Shown here: piece after piece, positions 1-11,756 of the stretch
Layout of the letters: every line of letters begins with the position of its first letter
Position numbering within the stretch: the first letter of the stretch is position 1
Assembly (NCBI RefSeq): GCF_000733725.1
Contig: NZ_JMQM01000002.1
Location: 248,001-312,000, forward strand
Length of the DNA: 64,000 bases
DNA from: Nitratireductor basaltis
GTDB lineage: Bacteria; Pseudomonadota; Alphaproteobacteria; Rhizobiales; Rhizobiaceae
Direction: 5' to 3'
Notes under the pieces: model-generated
Seen by the model: the letters and a program-made list of their open reading frames with translations, nothing else
What the model was told of the DNA's origin: nothing
Databases searched by the model: none
Translations under genes and position numbers: made by a program

Positions 1-195
1 GCGGACTGGGATGGGGTGCAGCGCGCGGAGAACGCGGCGCTGGTCAATGCACTATCGATGATGGCCCCCTACGGACCCGAGGAGAAACAGGCACTTCTGG
101 AAGCTCCCGATATCCGCCAGCGTGCCGATACGCTTGTTGCAATTACCGAGGTCATGCTGGCGCGTGAGAGCGGTGACGGGAACAAGCTGCAATAG
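1..195 (+). CDS. LON substrate-binding-domain protein, C-terminal end (partial)
   Basis: The window opens inside this reading frame, which runs 64 codons to a TAG at 193-195. The visible tail, with the segment MAPYGPEEKQALLEAPDIRQ and a Lys-Leu-Gln end, resembles the C-terminus of the stand-alone proteins of about 220 residues in alphaproteobacteria that contain only the N-terminal (PUA-like) domain of Lon protease. These proteins lack the ATPase and peptidase parts; their role is not established. It is followed after 27 bases by the Trm112-like gene, so the two are probably one operon. The start and most of the domain lie outside the window, so the call rests on the tail and the neighbour. 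Confidence 0.7.
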   Translation, partial: ADWDGVQRAENAALVNALSMMAPYGPEEKQALLEAPDIRQRADTLVAITEVMLARESGDGNKLQ

Positions 196-222
196 AATTC
201 GAACGCTAGGACTGGTTAAGGG

Positions 223-426
223 ATGACGGAAGAGAAGGGAGAGGCTGCACCAGGCATGGACCGCAAGATGCTTGAGCTTCTTGTATGCCCATTGACCCGT
301 GCACCGCTCAAATGGGATCCGCAGGCTGGCGAATTGATTTCGCGGCATGCCGGGCTTGCCTATCCGGTTCGCGATGGCGTTCCCATTCTTCTTGTTTCGG
401 AAGCCCGCAAGCTGGATGACGCCTAA
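223..426 (+). CDS. Trm112 family protein
   Basis: A 67-residue protein with the Trm112/YcaR (UPF0434) pattern: a start [14 protein letters not shown], a middle containing [15 protein letters not shown], and a short charged end. In eukaryotes and archaea Trm112 activates several methyltransferases; bacterial members are small and mostly uncharacterised. Of the usual zinc-binding cysteines only one (in the VCP motif) is left, so this copy probably binds no zinc. It lies just after the LON-domain gene and before a weak terminator. The ATG at 223 is used; an in-frame ATG at 256 would give a shorter protein that starts nearer the conserved part. Confidence 0.85.
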   Translation: MTEEKGEAAPGMDRKMLELLVCPLTRAPLKWDPQAGELISRHAGLAYPVRDGVPILLVSEARKLDDA

Positions 427-427
427 C

Positions 428-447
428 GACGGTAGTTGCCGTCTTTT
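428..447 (+). terminator. Probable intrinsic terminator after the Trm112 gene
   Basis: GACGGT and GCCGTC form a six-pair stem (one G-T pair) around the loop AGTT, followed by TTTT. It sits between the convergent Trm112 gene and dnaE2. Confidence 0.45.
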
Positions 448-474
448 GACCGCGCAGCATGTGCAGCGGCTGCC

Positions 475-3845
<3,371 letters not shown>

Positions 3846-3849
<4 letters not shown>

Positions 3850-5450
3850 GGGAAAAAGCCATGCATGAACCAGCGCGGATGGTTTTCACCTTCGCCATAA
3901 AAACCTTCCCGATAAAGCCAGTAGCGACGGCCTTCGGTATCCTCGACACGAAAATAGTCGCGGGCCGGTGGAGCGCTTGTGCGCCACCATTCACCGGCTA
4001 TGCGTTCTGGACCTTCCGCGCGCGCAACGCGGAAAAGCGCTCGGCGCCAACGGAAGGAAAAAGGCGGGCCTTCGGGAATTTCTGCGGCAGCTTCCACCGG
4101 CTCGGGCCGGGTCAAAAGGCGTATGGGGCGTATGGGTGAGGGCTCTTGAGAGAAGCGCTGATCCGGCTTTGCCTGGGCGAAACGGGTAAGGGCGACCGCG
4201 CGTTCGGGCTGATGACTCATCTGCTTTTGGGGAATGAGAATGGCGCTGCTTCCAAGGCGGGCGCTGATGCGATCTGCCAGAAGCGCCAGGCCTTCCCCCT
4301 CGTCCTCCTGTTGCCCCGCAAGATCACCCTGCCTTGCGTCGAAGGGGGCGGAGGCCGGCACGGCGAGACGAACAAGATCGAAGCCATAACCGGGATCAAG
4401 GCTTTCCTCGAGCCGGGCCAGCTTCTCGTGGAAGAGGCGGGTTATTGCCACGGGATCACGCAAGGGCCGTGAGGTGCCGATGGAGATGCGGCTGACAGCT
4501 CCGTCGACCCGAAACAGAGCAAGCTGAAGCTGGCGCGCGCCTTGATCGCGCTGTTCAAGGTCTTCCTTCAAGGTGGTCGCCAGCATGCGCAGCAGGCTCT
4601 CGATTTCCTCCAGGGTGCCGATGGGGTCGGAGAGATGTCGCTCGACAGAAAGGGGGCTTACGGGCAGACGGGGGGAAATGGCCTCTTCGATATTGCCCAG
4701 CGCCTGGTCGATACGGGTTGCCAGATGGCGACCAAACCGGCGAACGAGCGGCGCGCGCGGCGCATCAAGAAGGGCTGCTATATTTCCAAGCCCCACGCTT
4801 TCCAGGCCCGCCACGGTCTTTTCATCCAGCCTCAGCGCGGCCAAGGGCAGGGGATCGAGTGCTTCGGCCTCGCATCCATCGGCAATTTCACCGGGAGGAG
4901 GGGAAAAGCGGGCGGCCGCCCAGGCTGCACCGGGGGTGGAGGCCAGTCCGGTGCGGATATCGAAGCCCTGCTGCAAAAGCCGCTCGACAATCTCCTCCAG
5001 CATGCGGCTTTCTCCTCCGAAAAGATGGGCGCAGCCGCTGATGTCGAGAAAGAGGCCATCGCCCTCATCGCCGAGCGCCACCAGCGGGGTGTAGCGGTCG
5101 CACCAGTCCGCCAGACCTTCCAACAGGCGCTGGTCGGCCGGTCGATCAGCTTCAATCACTTCCAGCGAGGGGTGCATTGCGCGCGCATCGGCAATGCCCA
5201 TGCCCCGGCTCAGTCCTGCAGCCTGTGCCTTCTCATCAAGAGCCAGGATGCGCTGGGCATTGTTCTGGCGCTCGCTGATGACAAGCGGCAATGCCTCAGC
5301 CGGAACGGCGTTCATCCGCCAGCGGGCGCCATGTCTGCGGCGCAGGATCCGATCCGTTGAAAGACGCGGAAAATACAGCGCCAGTATCCGGCGTCTGCCC
5401 CCTGTTCCTTGCGTCTTCGGGTGCGGCTCTTTCCTGAAAAGTGAAGTCAT
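3846..5450 (-). CDS. imuB: Y-family DNA polymerase-like protein ImuB
   Basis: A 534-residue relative of Y-family polymerases. In characterised mutasomes ImuB is a catalytically dead hub that joins the beta clamp, ImuA and DnaE2. The polymerase-like start is [19 protein letters not shown], where active Y-polymerases have a DxDAFFAS-type motif; the acidic residues are absent here. The second catalytic region is [18 protein letters not shown] rather than SIDEA, which agrees with loss of activity. The last third ([33 protein letters not shown]) is the ImuB-specific C-terminus. The gene begins inside imuA, overlapping it by 155 bases in another frame, and ends in an ATGA overlap with dnaE2. Confidence 0.94.
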
Positions 5451-6243
5451 CTGCGTTCCATTCCAGCCAATAGGTTCCGGTCCTGCCGGAACGGCTTTTC
5501 CTCAGTTCCACCTGAAATGCAGGCGGGCCAATGGAGCGCGGCAGGGCATTTTGGCCGATGCGGCGGAAAGTGGAGGGGGCGGGGGAGATGCACAGCCTGA
5601 CCAGAGCAGCGCTGGGCTGTCCGGCTTCTTCCTTCGGGCTTGAATGGCGAATGAGGAAAAGCGGCATGAAGGCCCGTTCCGCGCGATGGCGAAGCCGCCG
5701 TGTGGCGGTCAGATCAAGTCGTGCAGGAGCGCCTTTCAATTCCAGAAAAACGGCTGAAAATGCGCCGGCCTTCGTTGCTTCCTCGGCAATCCAGAGTGCA
5801 TCTTCAATCCTGGGGGCGTGAGCCAGGAGAAGTTGCTCTGCGGACAGGGCGAAGAAATGCTCAAGCCCCAGCGCATAAGGAAAACCTGTTTCGAAGAAGG
5901 TCTCATCCAGCCCCACCCACAAAACCTGCCGGGCGTTGCTTGAGGTCTTGCGGGAGGCTCTTGCGGCCAGGGCAAGGGCAAAGCCGCTCACTGCACCGCT
6001 ATCCCTGCTCTGACTGCCGGAAATGTCTATCAGCGTGGGCTGCTGGTCACCCAGGGCAGCATCCAGCGCATCCATCCCGCTGTCGATCGCCAGGCAGGGG
6101 CGGCCATTGCGGCGCAAAACCGTGGATCCACCCTGAGAGGCAGGCTCCAGCTGTTCAGGCAGCTGGCCTTCAATGCTGGCTATCTTCTGACGCAAGGCAT
6201 AAAGGGTGCCCTGCGCCATGACATCGGGTGCCATGCCGTTCAC
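5296..6243 (-). CDS. imuA: ImuA, RecA-like mutasome protein
   Basis: The 315-residue protein is the usual first gene of imuA-imuB-dnaE2 operons and shows the weak RecA/SulA-like pattern of ImuA: a middle containing ALALAARASRKTSSNARQVL, then WVGLDETFFETGFPYALGLE, and a helical region with ALWIAEEATKAGAFSAVFLE. In this family ImuA interacts with ImuB (and RecA) and is needed for DNA-damage-induced mutagenesis. In-frame ATGs lie at 6243, 6234 and 6219; I keep the longest form, but the LexA box starts only 14 bases before it, so a downstream start may be used. Its last 155 bases overlap imuB in another frame, as two intact genes rather than a frameshifted one. Confidence 0.88.
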   Translation of the reverse strand: MNGMAPDVMAQGTLYALRQKIASIEGQLPEQLEPASQGGSTVLRRNGRPCLAIDSGMDALDAALGDQQPTLIDISGSQSRDSGAVSGFALALAARASRKTSSNARQVLWVGLDETFFETGFPYALGLEHFFALSAEQLLLAHAPRIEDALWIAEEATKAGAFSAVFLELKGAPARLDLTATRRLRHRAERAFMPLFLIRHSSPKEEAGQPSAALVRLCISPAPSTFRRIGQNALPRSIGPPAFQVELRKSRSGRTGTYWLEWNADDFTFQERAAPEDARNRGQTPDTGAVFSASFNGSDPAPQTWRPLADERRSG

Positions 6244-6256
6244 TCCCGGCTCATTT

Positions 6257-6271
6257 GTTCCTGTTATGTTC
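6257..6271. promoter_or_regulatory. LexA box (SOS operator) of the imuA operon
   Basis: The sequence GTTC-CTGTTAT-GTTC is an exact copy of the alphaproteobacterial LexA operator GTTC-N7-GTTC. It lies just upstream of imuA and in the region shared with the divergent metallopeptidase gene. A TTGACT hexamer on the minus strand (6298-6303) could be a -35 element for imuA, putting the box near the -10 region or transcription start, as expected for repression. Confidence 0.85.
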
Positions 6272-6418
6272 CTATCGATTCCAGAGGGGCGTCAGAGAGT
6301 CAAGAAGGATTTTATTCCTCTTTGGGAAAAGCTTCCGCTACTCAAGGATCAGAGAGATCAGACTGCCTCTCGAAAGTTCGGTGCGAAACCGCTATATGGC
6401 CCTTCAACAGGACTAGTC

Positions 6419-6841
6419 ATGGCACGCATCTATCAGACCCGAGCATGGTACAACCAGCTTTCCCCTTCCGTTTCCGAAATGGAACTCATGGCGCTGGAAA
6501 CCTATGCGAATCTGCCGCAGGATTTTCGTGATCTCACAGGCGAGATCGTCATTCAGATAGCGGAATTTCCAAGCGAGGAGATCATGGATGATCTCGCGCT
6601 GGAGACTCCGTTCGATCTTCTGGGCCTGTTTGAGGGGCGCGGCATAGCCGAGCGCTGGAACCCTGCCACCGGCGAGGGGCCCAACCGCATCACGCTCTTC
6701 CGGCGCGCAATTCTCGATTACTGGGCAGAGAATGAGGAAACACTGGGCGACATCATCGCCCATGTGCTCATTCACGAGATCGGCCATCATTTCGGCCTGT
6801 CGGATGACGACATGGCCACGATCGAGGAAAATGTTGCCTGA
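6419..6841 (+). CDS. Zincin-like metallopeptidase family protein
   Basis: A 140-residue protein with a clear zinc-protease signature near the end, HEIGHHFGLSDDDM (HExxHxxGxxD), preceded by LGDIIAHVLI. It belongs to the small metallopeptidase family formerly called DUF1025. The segment RITLFRRAILDYW before the motif also fits. No signal peptide is seen, so it should be cytoplasmic. The frame stays open upstream to 6206, but that part overlaps the imuA promoter; the ATG at 6419 gives the normal family start (MARIYQTRAWYNQLSPSVSE). The substrate is unknown. It shares the divergent region with imuA, so an influence of LexA is possible. Confidence 0.85.
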   Translation: MARIYQTRAWYNQLSPSVSEMELMALETYANLPQDFRDLTGEIVIQIAEFPSEEIMDDLALETPFDLLGLFEGRGIAERWNPATGEGPNRITLFRRAILDYWAENEETLGDIIAHVLIHEIGHHFGLSDDDMATIEENVA

Positions 6842-6868
6842 CAGGGCAGGCTTGGCCGCGAAGCGGGT

Positions 6869-7075
6869 CTATTGCTGTCCCAGCTTCATGTCGGGCGTGT
6901 ATTCCTTGCCCGGCACTTCCTTGACCACGGCCTGGCCGCAGCGCATCACGCCTTCCTTGGCATCCCAAGCATAGGTCGGGCTGCCGTAAAGCTCCCAGCC
7001 CTTGTTCAAGGCAGCTGTCACCTTGTGGCAGAAAACAGCGTCATCGACTTCGGTGAGCAGGCGGTAAAGCTTCAT
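6869..7075 (-). CDS. DUF1737 domain-containing protein
   Basis: A small protein of 68 residues with the DUF1737 pattern [20 protein letters not shown], followed by LNKGWELYGSPTYAWD. Members carry one short alpha/beta domain of unknown function; the GWELYGSPTY stretch is the most conserved. The ATG overlaps the stop of the CoA-ester lyase gene upstream (ATGA), so the two are translated together. Nothing in the sequence suggests an enzyme active site. A structural or accessory role next to the lyase is possible but is only inferred from position. Confidence 0.8.
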   Translation of the reverse strand: MKLYRLLTEVDDAVFCHKVTAALNKGWELYGSPTYAWDAKEGVMRCGQAVVKEVPGKEYTPDMKLGQQ

Positions 7076-7977
7076 TCTTCACTCTCTTCGGCTTCTTCCA
7101 CGGCACGCGCCTGGGCAAGCAGGACTTCCGCCTGCTCCAGATGCAGCCGCTCCAGCATACGTCCGTTCAGCGAAACAACATTCGTATCCGCATTTTCGGG
7201 GCGGGAGAAGATGTCGACAATCTCCCTTGCTTCCATCACTTCCCGGGCCGTTGGCGCGAAAATGGCATTGGCTGGATAGACCTGCGCGGGATGGATCAGC
7301 GTCTTGCCGTCAAAGCCCATGGCGCGGGCTTCAGCGCATTCCCGGGCTACCACATTCATGTCGCGGAAATCATTGGCAACACCGTCGATGGCTGCGATCC
7401 CGGCAGCGCGGGCCGCAACGACAATCTGCATGAGAAGCGGGCGCAGCACGTCACGATCCGACGAAGCGCGCAATTCCTTCACAAGGTCGTTGGTTCCGGC
7501 GATCAGGCAGTCAAGTCTTGCAGCCGGGTTGCTGCCCAGAGCCGCGATGGGCCCGGCATTGATCAGGGCCTGAGGCGTTTCCATCATCGCCCAGAGCTTG
7601 AGCGTGGGCGGTGCATCCATCTCATCCAGCGCCTCATCGGCACTCAGGATGTCGCTTGGGCCATTGACCTTGGGCAGCAAGATCGCATCAGGCTTCATGC
7701 CGCGCGCGGCGATCAGGTCGTCCGCTCCCCACTCGCTCGACAAGGCATTGATCCGCACCACAGTCTCACATGAGGGCCGGGCGTCGGACAAGAGAAATGC
7801 GCGCAGCCGCTCTCGCGCCGCAGCCTTCTCAGCAGGCGCGACGGAATCTTCCAGGTCGAAGATAACTGCATCGCAATTCAGCGAGCCGGTCTTCTCCATG
7901 GCTTTGGGGTTGCTGGCGGGGCAGTAAAGGACCGACCGCCGCAGCTTGAAGGACGCGATTCTCATCGTTGCATTCAT
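7072..7977 (-). CDS. CoA-ester lyase of the HpcH/HpaI aldolase (CitE-like) family
   Basis: About 300 residues of the CitE-like TIM-barrel family, which cleaves or forms beta-hydroxyacyl-CoA esters such as citramalyl-, malyl- or beta-methylmalyl-CoA using magnesium. Seen here are [17 protein letters not shown] at the start, [20 protein letters not shown] (the acidic metal-binding loop), [29 protein letters not shown], and [13 protein letters not shown] near the end. The exact substrate cannot be told. The starts at 7977 and 7965 are both plausible; the frame stays open to 8031 but lies there in the leuD divergent region. It overlaps the DUF1737 gene by four bases. Confidence 0.85.
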   Translation of the reverse strand: MNATMRIASFKLRRSVLYCPASNPKAMEKTGSLNCDAVIFDLEDSVAPAEKAAARERLRAFLLSDARPSCETVVRINALSSEWGADDLIAARGMKPDAILLPKVNGPSDILSADEALDEMDAPPTLKLWAMMETPQALINAGPIAALGSNPAARLDCLIAGTNDLVKELRASSDRDVLRPLLMQIVVAARAAGIAAIDGVANDFRDMNVVARECAEARAMGFDGKTLIHPAQVYPANAIFAPTAREVMEAREIVDIFSRPENADTNVVSLNGRMLERLHLEQAEVLLAQARAVEEAEESEE

Positions 7978-8104
7978 GATCGAGATACACCTTCTGCGCA
8001 AGTGGGCTTGCCGGGCTTTGCCTTGCCGCAAAGCTCGTGTAAATGATGCTTTGAGAGGAGTACCGTCGCGTACGCTTCACCGGATTCAAACAAGGTCTGT
8101 AACC

Positions 8105-8710
8105 ATGAACAGCTTCACCACGCTCACCGGCGTTGCCGCCCCGCTGCCAATCGTCAATGTCGATACCGACATGATCATCCCGAAGGATTATCTCAAGACG
8201 ATCAAGCGCACCGGTCTGGGCAAGGGGCTGTTTGCCGAAATGCGCTACAATGAGGACGGATCGGAAAATCCGGATTTCATCCTCAACCAGCAGGCCTATC
8301 GCAATGCGAAGATCCTGGTTGCAGGCGACAATTTCGGCTGCGGTTCAAGCCGCGAGCATGCGCCATGGGCGCTGGCCGATTTCGGCATCCGTTGCGTGAT
8401 CTCCACCAGCTTTGCCGACATTTTCTACAACAACTGCTTCAAGAACGGCATCCTGCCCATCAAGGTCTCGGAAGAAGAGCTTGAGAAACTGATGGATGAT
8501 GCCGAGCGCGGCTCCAATGCGACATTGACGGTTGACCTGGAGAAGCAGGAGATTCACGGTCCGGATGGTGGCGTGATCACATTCGAGATCGACGCATTCA
8601 AGCGCCACTGCCTGCTCAACGGGCTCGATGATATCGGCCTGACCATGGAAAAGGCGCCCGCCATCGAGGCTTTCGAGGGCAAGTATTCAGAAACCCGCCC
8701 CTGGGCATGA
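8105..8710 (+). CDS. leuD: 3-isopropylmalate dehydratase small subunit
   Basis: Leucine biosynthesis: with LeuC it isomerises 2-isopropylmalate to 3-isopropylmalate. The 201 residues show the small-subunit swivelling domain, with [20 protein letters not shown] at the start and [17 protein letters not shown], the hallmark substrate-binding loop. Length fits bacterial LeuD of the 200-residue class. The ATG at 8105 gives the standard start MNSFTTLTG. leuC is not in the window, as is usual in rhizobia. A RidA gene follows after six bases and leuB after that, so the three are probably co-transcribed. Confidence 0.96.
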   Translation: MNSFTTLTGVAAPLPIVNVDTDMIIPKDYLKTIKRTGLGKGLFAEMRYNEDGSENPDFILNQQAYRNAKILVAGDNFGCGSSREHAPWALADFGIRCVISTSFADIFYNNCFKNGILPIKVSEEELEKLMDDAERGSNATLTVDLEKQEIHGPDGGVITFEIDAFKRHCLLNGLDDIGLTMEKAPAIEAFEGKYSETRPWA

Positions 8711-8716
8711 CCTCAC

Positions 8717-9112
8717 ATGAGCAAGCGCCGGCTGCTATCGACTGGCTCGCCGTTCGAGAAGACGGCGGGCTACAGCCGGGCTGTGGTTGATGGCGAGTGG
8801 TGCTTCGTGTCCGGCACCACTGGCTATGACTATGCAAACATGACCATGCCCGAGAGCGTGGAAGAGCAGACGCGAAACTGCCTCTCCACGATTGAGCGCA
8901 CACTCAATGACGCCGGATTTTCGCTGCCGGATGTCGTGCGCGCCCGTTACCATGTCACCGACCGTGCCTATGTATCGAAGGTCTTTCCCATTCTGGGGCA
9001 AGCTTTTGGTGACATCCGTCCCGCCGCGACCATGACCATCTGCGAGCTGAACGAGCCGGAGATGAAGATCGAGATTGAAGTGACCGCATTGAAGCGCGAT
9101 CGCGTCAACTGA
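8717..9112 (+). CDS. RidA (YjgF/UK114) family protein
   Basis: A 131-residue RidA-fold protein. Seen are [24 protein letters not shown] near the start, [31 protein letters not shown], and the C-terminal [23 protein letters not shown]. The arginine before PAATM is the residue that holds the substrate carboxylate in active RidA deaminases. These proteins hydrolyse reactive enamines and imines made by PLP enzymes such as threonine dehydratase, thereby protecting branched-chain amino acid synthesis. Its place six bases after leuD and before leuB agrees with such a role. This subgroup differs in sequence from the second RidA at 23159. Confidence 0.9.
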   Translation: MSKRRLLSTGSPFEKTAGYSRAVVDGEWCFVSGTTGYDYANMTMPESVEEQTRNCLSTIERTLNDAGFSLPDVVRARYHVTDRAYVSKVFPILGQAFGDIRPAATMTICELNEPEMKIEIEVTALKRDRVN

Positions 9113-9209
9113 CCGGACTGGCGTACCGCGCGGTTCTCCATGGGCCTTGCGCGCAATCGGGTCCCTCGCTAGCAAGAGTGCGATCAAAATTCCGCACAGT
9201 GAGGCACCT

Positions 9210-10322
9210 ATGGCAACGCGCAAGCTTCTTCTTCTTCCCGGCGACGGTATTGGCCCAGAATCCATGGCCGAAGTCCGCAAGCTCATCGACATGATGAACG
9301 CCGATTTCGGCGCCGGTTTTGAAACCGAGGAAGGGCTTGTCGGCGGTATCGCCTATGATACGCATGGGCAGTCGATCTCGGACGCTGACATGGACAAGGC
9401 CATGGCTGCCGACGCCGTTCTTTTCGGCGCTGTCGGTGGTCCGAAATGGGATGGCGTGCCTTACGAGGTTCGTCCGGAAGCCGGTCTCCTGCGTCTTCGC
9501 AAGGAGATGGAGCTTTTTGCCAATCTGCGACCTGCCATCTGCTATCCGGCCCTTGCAGCATCCTCTTCCCTGAAGAAGGAAGTGGTTGAGGGGCTCGACA
9601 TCCTGATCCTGCGCGAACTCACCGGCGGCGTCTATTTTGGCGAGCCAAAGGAAATCATCGACCTTGGCAACGGCCAGAAGCGCGGTATCGACACGCAGGT
9701 CTACGATACCTTCGAGATCGAGCGGATCGCCGGTGTTGCCTTCGAGCTGGCGCGTACGCGTTCCAACAAGGTCTGCTCGATGGAAAAGCGCAATGTGATG
9801 AAGTCCGGCGTTCTTTGGAACGAGGTCGTCACGGCGACGCACAAGGCGAAATATTCCGATGTCGAGCTGACCCACATGCTGGCCGATGCCGGCGGCATGC
9901 AACTCGTGCGCTGGCCCAAGCAGTTCGACGTGATCGTGACGGACAATCTGTTCGGCGACATGCTGTCCGACGTCGCAGCAATGCTCACGGGATCGCTCGG
10001 CATGCTGCCCTCGGCCTCGCTTGGTGCGCCTGATCCCAAGACGGGTTCGCGCAAGGCGCTTTACGAGCCGGTGCACGGTTCGGCGCCGGATATTGCAGGG
10101 CAGGGCATTGCCAATCCGATCGCCATGATCGCCTCCTTCGCCATGTGCCTGCGCTATTCCTTCAACATGGTCGAGGAAGCCGATCGGCTGGACCAGGCCA
10201 TTGCCGCTGTTCTCGACGACGGTCTGCGTACCCGTGACCTGATGTCGGAGGGCATGAAGGAAGTGGGCACCGTGGAAATAGGCGATGCCATTGTCGCGAA
10301 ATACAAGGCGCTCGCCGCCTGA
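9210..10322 (+). CDS. leuB: 3-isopropylmalate dehydrogenase
   Basis: NAD-dependent oxidative decarboxylation of 3-isopropylmalate to 2-oxoisocaproate, the third step of leucine synthesis. The 370-residue protein begins [19 protein letters not shown] and has [60 protein letters not shown], and the metal-binding end [20 protein letters not shown] followed by [14 protein letters not shown], all family hallmarks. The frame extends upstream to 9147 but the ATG at 9210 matches the family start. A strong hairpin follows the gene at 10335. The long minus-strand open frame across it is only a shadow. Confidence 0.97.
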   Translation: MATRKLLLLPGDGIGPESMAEVRKLIDMMNADFGAGFETEEGLVGGIAYDTHGQSISDADMDKAMAADAVLFGAVGGPKWDGVPYEVRPEAGLLRLRKEMELFANLRPAICYPALAASSSLKKEVVEGLDILILRELTGGVYFGEPKEIIDLGNGQKRGIDTQVYDTFEIERIAGVAFELARTRSNKVCSMEKRNVMKSGVLWNEVVTATHKAKYSDVELTHMLADAGGMQLVRWPKQFDVIVTDNLFGDMLSDVAAMLTGSLGMLPSASLGAPDPKTGSRKALYEPVHGSAPDIAGQGIANPIAMIASFAMCLRYSFNMVEEADRLDQAIAAVLDDGLRTRDLMSEGMKEVGTVEIGDAIVAKYKALAA

Positions 10323-10334
10323 TAACGTTGTCTG

Positions 10335-10361
10335 GCGGCGGGGGCAGCACCCCTGTCGCCG
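10335..10361 (+). terminator. Hairpin after leuB, possible terminator
   Basis: GGCGGCGGGGG pairs with CCCCTGTCGCC (11 pairs, two G-T) around the loop CAGCA, 13 bases after the leuB stop. No T-run follows, so it may act with Rho or protect the mRNA end. Confidence 0.4.
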
Positions 10362-10427
10362 GGCAAGCGCGTTGACTTCCCGAAGATTCGCCTTAAAACA
10401 ACCCTCGTGAACGGAGACCTTTTGTCC

Positions 10428-10541
10428 ATGCGCGCAATCGAAGCGCTTGCACAGGCCGACATGACGAGTGTTATCGGGAACGATGACGCAGCGCTCCGCT
10501 TTACCAAAACGACAGCCAAAACGACCGTCAAAACGGTCTGA
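10428..10541 (+). CDS. Possible 37-residue leader-type small protein upstream of asd
   Basis: In the 330-base gap between leuB and asd, an ATG at 10428 opens a 37-codon frame ending in TGA at 10539. GGAG at 10413-10416 could serve as a ribosome binding site, at a long spacing. The product starts MRAIEALAQADMTS and ends in threonine/lysine repeats (FTKTTAKTTVKTV). Threonine and lysine are end products of the pathway that asd opens, so these codons could make it an attenuation leader; a six-pair hairpin (GACCGT-CAAA-ACGGTC, 10523-10538) lies over its last codons. This is inference: the frame is short and I recognise no family. Confidence 0.3.
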   Translation: MRAIEALAQADMTSVIGNDDAALRFTKTTAKTTVKTV

Positions 10542-10563
10542 CCTTTCCTGGCTGCTCGTTCCC

Positions 10564-10608
10564 TCCCCGAGCCAGTCGGGGAAGGTGAAACCCGCCGGGC
10601 CAGCGGGT
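10564..10608 (+). other. Two hairpins in the asd leader region
   Basis: TCCCCGA-GCCAG-TCGGGGA (10564-10582) and ACCCGC-CGGGCCA-GCGGGT (10590-10608) are two perfect stems just before the asd ribosome binding site. They have no T-tracts. They could be mRNA leader structures or copies of a short palindromic repeat. Confidence 0.4.
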
Positions 10609-10652
10609 GAATATTCCAAGCCACACGGAGAGGGACAGGAGAAAGAACCACT

Positions 10653-11687
10653 ATGGGTTTCAAGATAGCTGTCGCCGGCGCGACCGGAAATGTCGGGCGC
10701 GAAATGCTGAACATTCTGGAAGAGCGCGGCTTCCCAGCTGACGAGGTTGTGCCGCTTGCCTCCAGGCGTTCGGTCGGACAGGAAGTGTCTTATGGCGACA
10801 GGACGCTGAAAGTTCAGGCACTCGAAAATTACGATTTTTCCGACACGGATCTCTGCCTCATGTCGGCAGGTGGTACCGTTTCCAAGGAGTGGTCGCCGAA
10901 GATCGGCAAGGCTGGCTGCGTTGTCATCGACAACTCATCCGCATGGCGTTACGACCAGGATGTGCCGCTGATCGTTCCGGAAGTGAACCCGCACCACATC
11001 GAGGGTTACTCCAAGAAGAACATTATCGCCAATCCGAATTGCTCGACCGCGCAGCTCGTTGTGGCACTGAAGCCACTTCATGACGCTGCCACGATCAAGC
11101 GCGTTGTTGTCTCCACCTACCAGTCGGTTTCCGGCTCGGGCAAGGAAGGCATGGACGAGCTTTTCGAGCAGACGCGGGCGGTTTTCGTTGCCGATCCGAT
11201 CTCGGCAAAGAAGTTCACCAAGCGCATCGCCTTCAATGTCATTCCTCATATCGACGTCTTCATGGAAGACGGCTACACGAAGGAAGAATGGAAGGTTCTG
11301 GCCGAGACCAAGAAGATGCTTGATCCCAAGATCAAGGTCACGGCGACCGCAGTGCGTGTTCCCGTCTTCATCGGTCATGCCGAATCGGTCAATCTGGAAT
11401 TCGAGAAGCCGATCACCGCTGACGAGGCGCGTGACATCCTGCGCGAGGCGCCGGGTTGCCAGGTCATCGACAAGCGTGAAGATGGTGGTTACATCACGCC
11501 GTATGAAAGTGCAGGCGAAGACGCGACCTATATCAGCCGCATTCGCGAGGACGCGACGGTAGAAAACGGGCTTGCCTTGTGGGTTGTCTCCGACAATCTG
11601 CGCAAGGGTGCTGCACTCAACACGGTCCAGATTGCCGAGCTTCTGGTGGCCAAGGGGTTGATCAAGCCTCGCAAGGAAGCTGCCTGA
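10653..11687 (+). CDS. asd: Aspartate-semialdehyde dehydrogenase
   Basis: NADPH-dependent reduction of aspartyl phosphate to aspartate semialdehyde, the branch point to lysine, diaminopimelate, methionine and threonine. The 344-residue protein has the nucleotide loop VAGATGNVG (residues 7-15), the catalytic cysteine C130 in NPNCSTAQLV, the STYQSVSGSGKEGMDEL segment and VFIGHAESVNLEFEKPI. The start ATG at 10653 follows an AGGAG motif. A strong terminator ends the gene. The preceding 330-base region holds hairpins and a possible leader frame, which may hint at regulation by amino acid supply. Confidence 0.97.
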   Translation: MGFKIAVAGATGNVGREMLNILEERGFPADEVVPLASRRSVGQEVSYGDRTLKVQALENYDFSDTDLCLMSAGGTVSKEWSPKIGKAGCVVIDNSSAWRYDQDVPLIVPEVNPHHIEGYSKKNIIANPNCSTAQLVVALKPLHDAATIKRVVVSTYQSVSGSGKEGMDELFEQTRAVFVADPISAKKFTKRIAFNVIPHIDVFMEDGYTKEEWKVLAETKKMLDPKIKVTATAVRVPVFIGHAESVNLEFEKPITADEARDILREAPGCQVIDKREDGGYITPYESAGEDATYISRIREDATVENGLALWVVSDNLRKGAALNTVQIAELLVAKGLIKPRKEAA

Positions 11688-11703
11688 TCGGCAAGTGTTT
11701 TGA

Positions 11704-11735
11704 AAGGCGCGGTTTCAACCGCGCCTTTTTTCTTT
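11704..11735 (+). terminator. Intrinsic terminator after asd
   Basis: GGCGCGGT-TTCA-ACCGCGCC followed by TTTTTTCTTT is a classic Rho-independent terminator, 18 bases after the asd stop. It ends only about 20 bases before the pncA ATG. Confidence 0.92.
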
Positions 11736-11756
11736 GTCTAAAGCGGAGAACCAGCC

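Noticed and set aside
5296-5450. imuA and imuB as one frameshifted gene
   Set aside because: Each has its own complete conserved domain and start, and the overlap is antagonistic to a simple fusion; two separate proteins are known in this operon type.
9105-10619. Long open frame (504 codons) on the minus strand opposite leuB
   Set aside because: It is a shadow of leuB in GC-rich codons: low-complexity His/Arg/Asp composition, no recognisable domain, and the plus-strand gene is certain.
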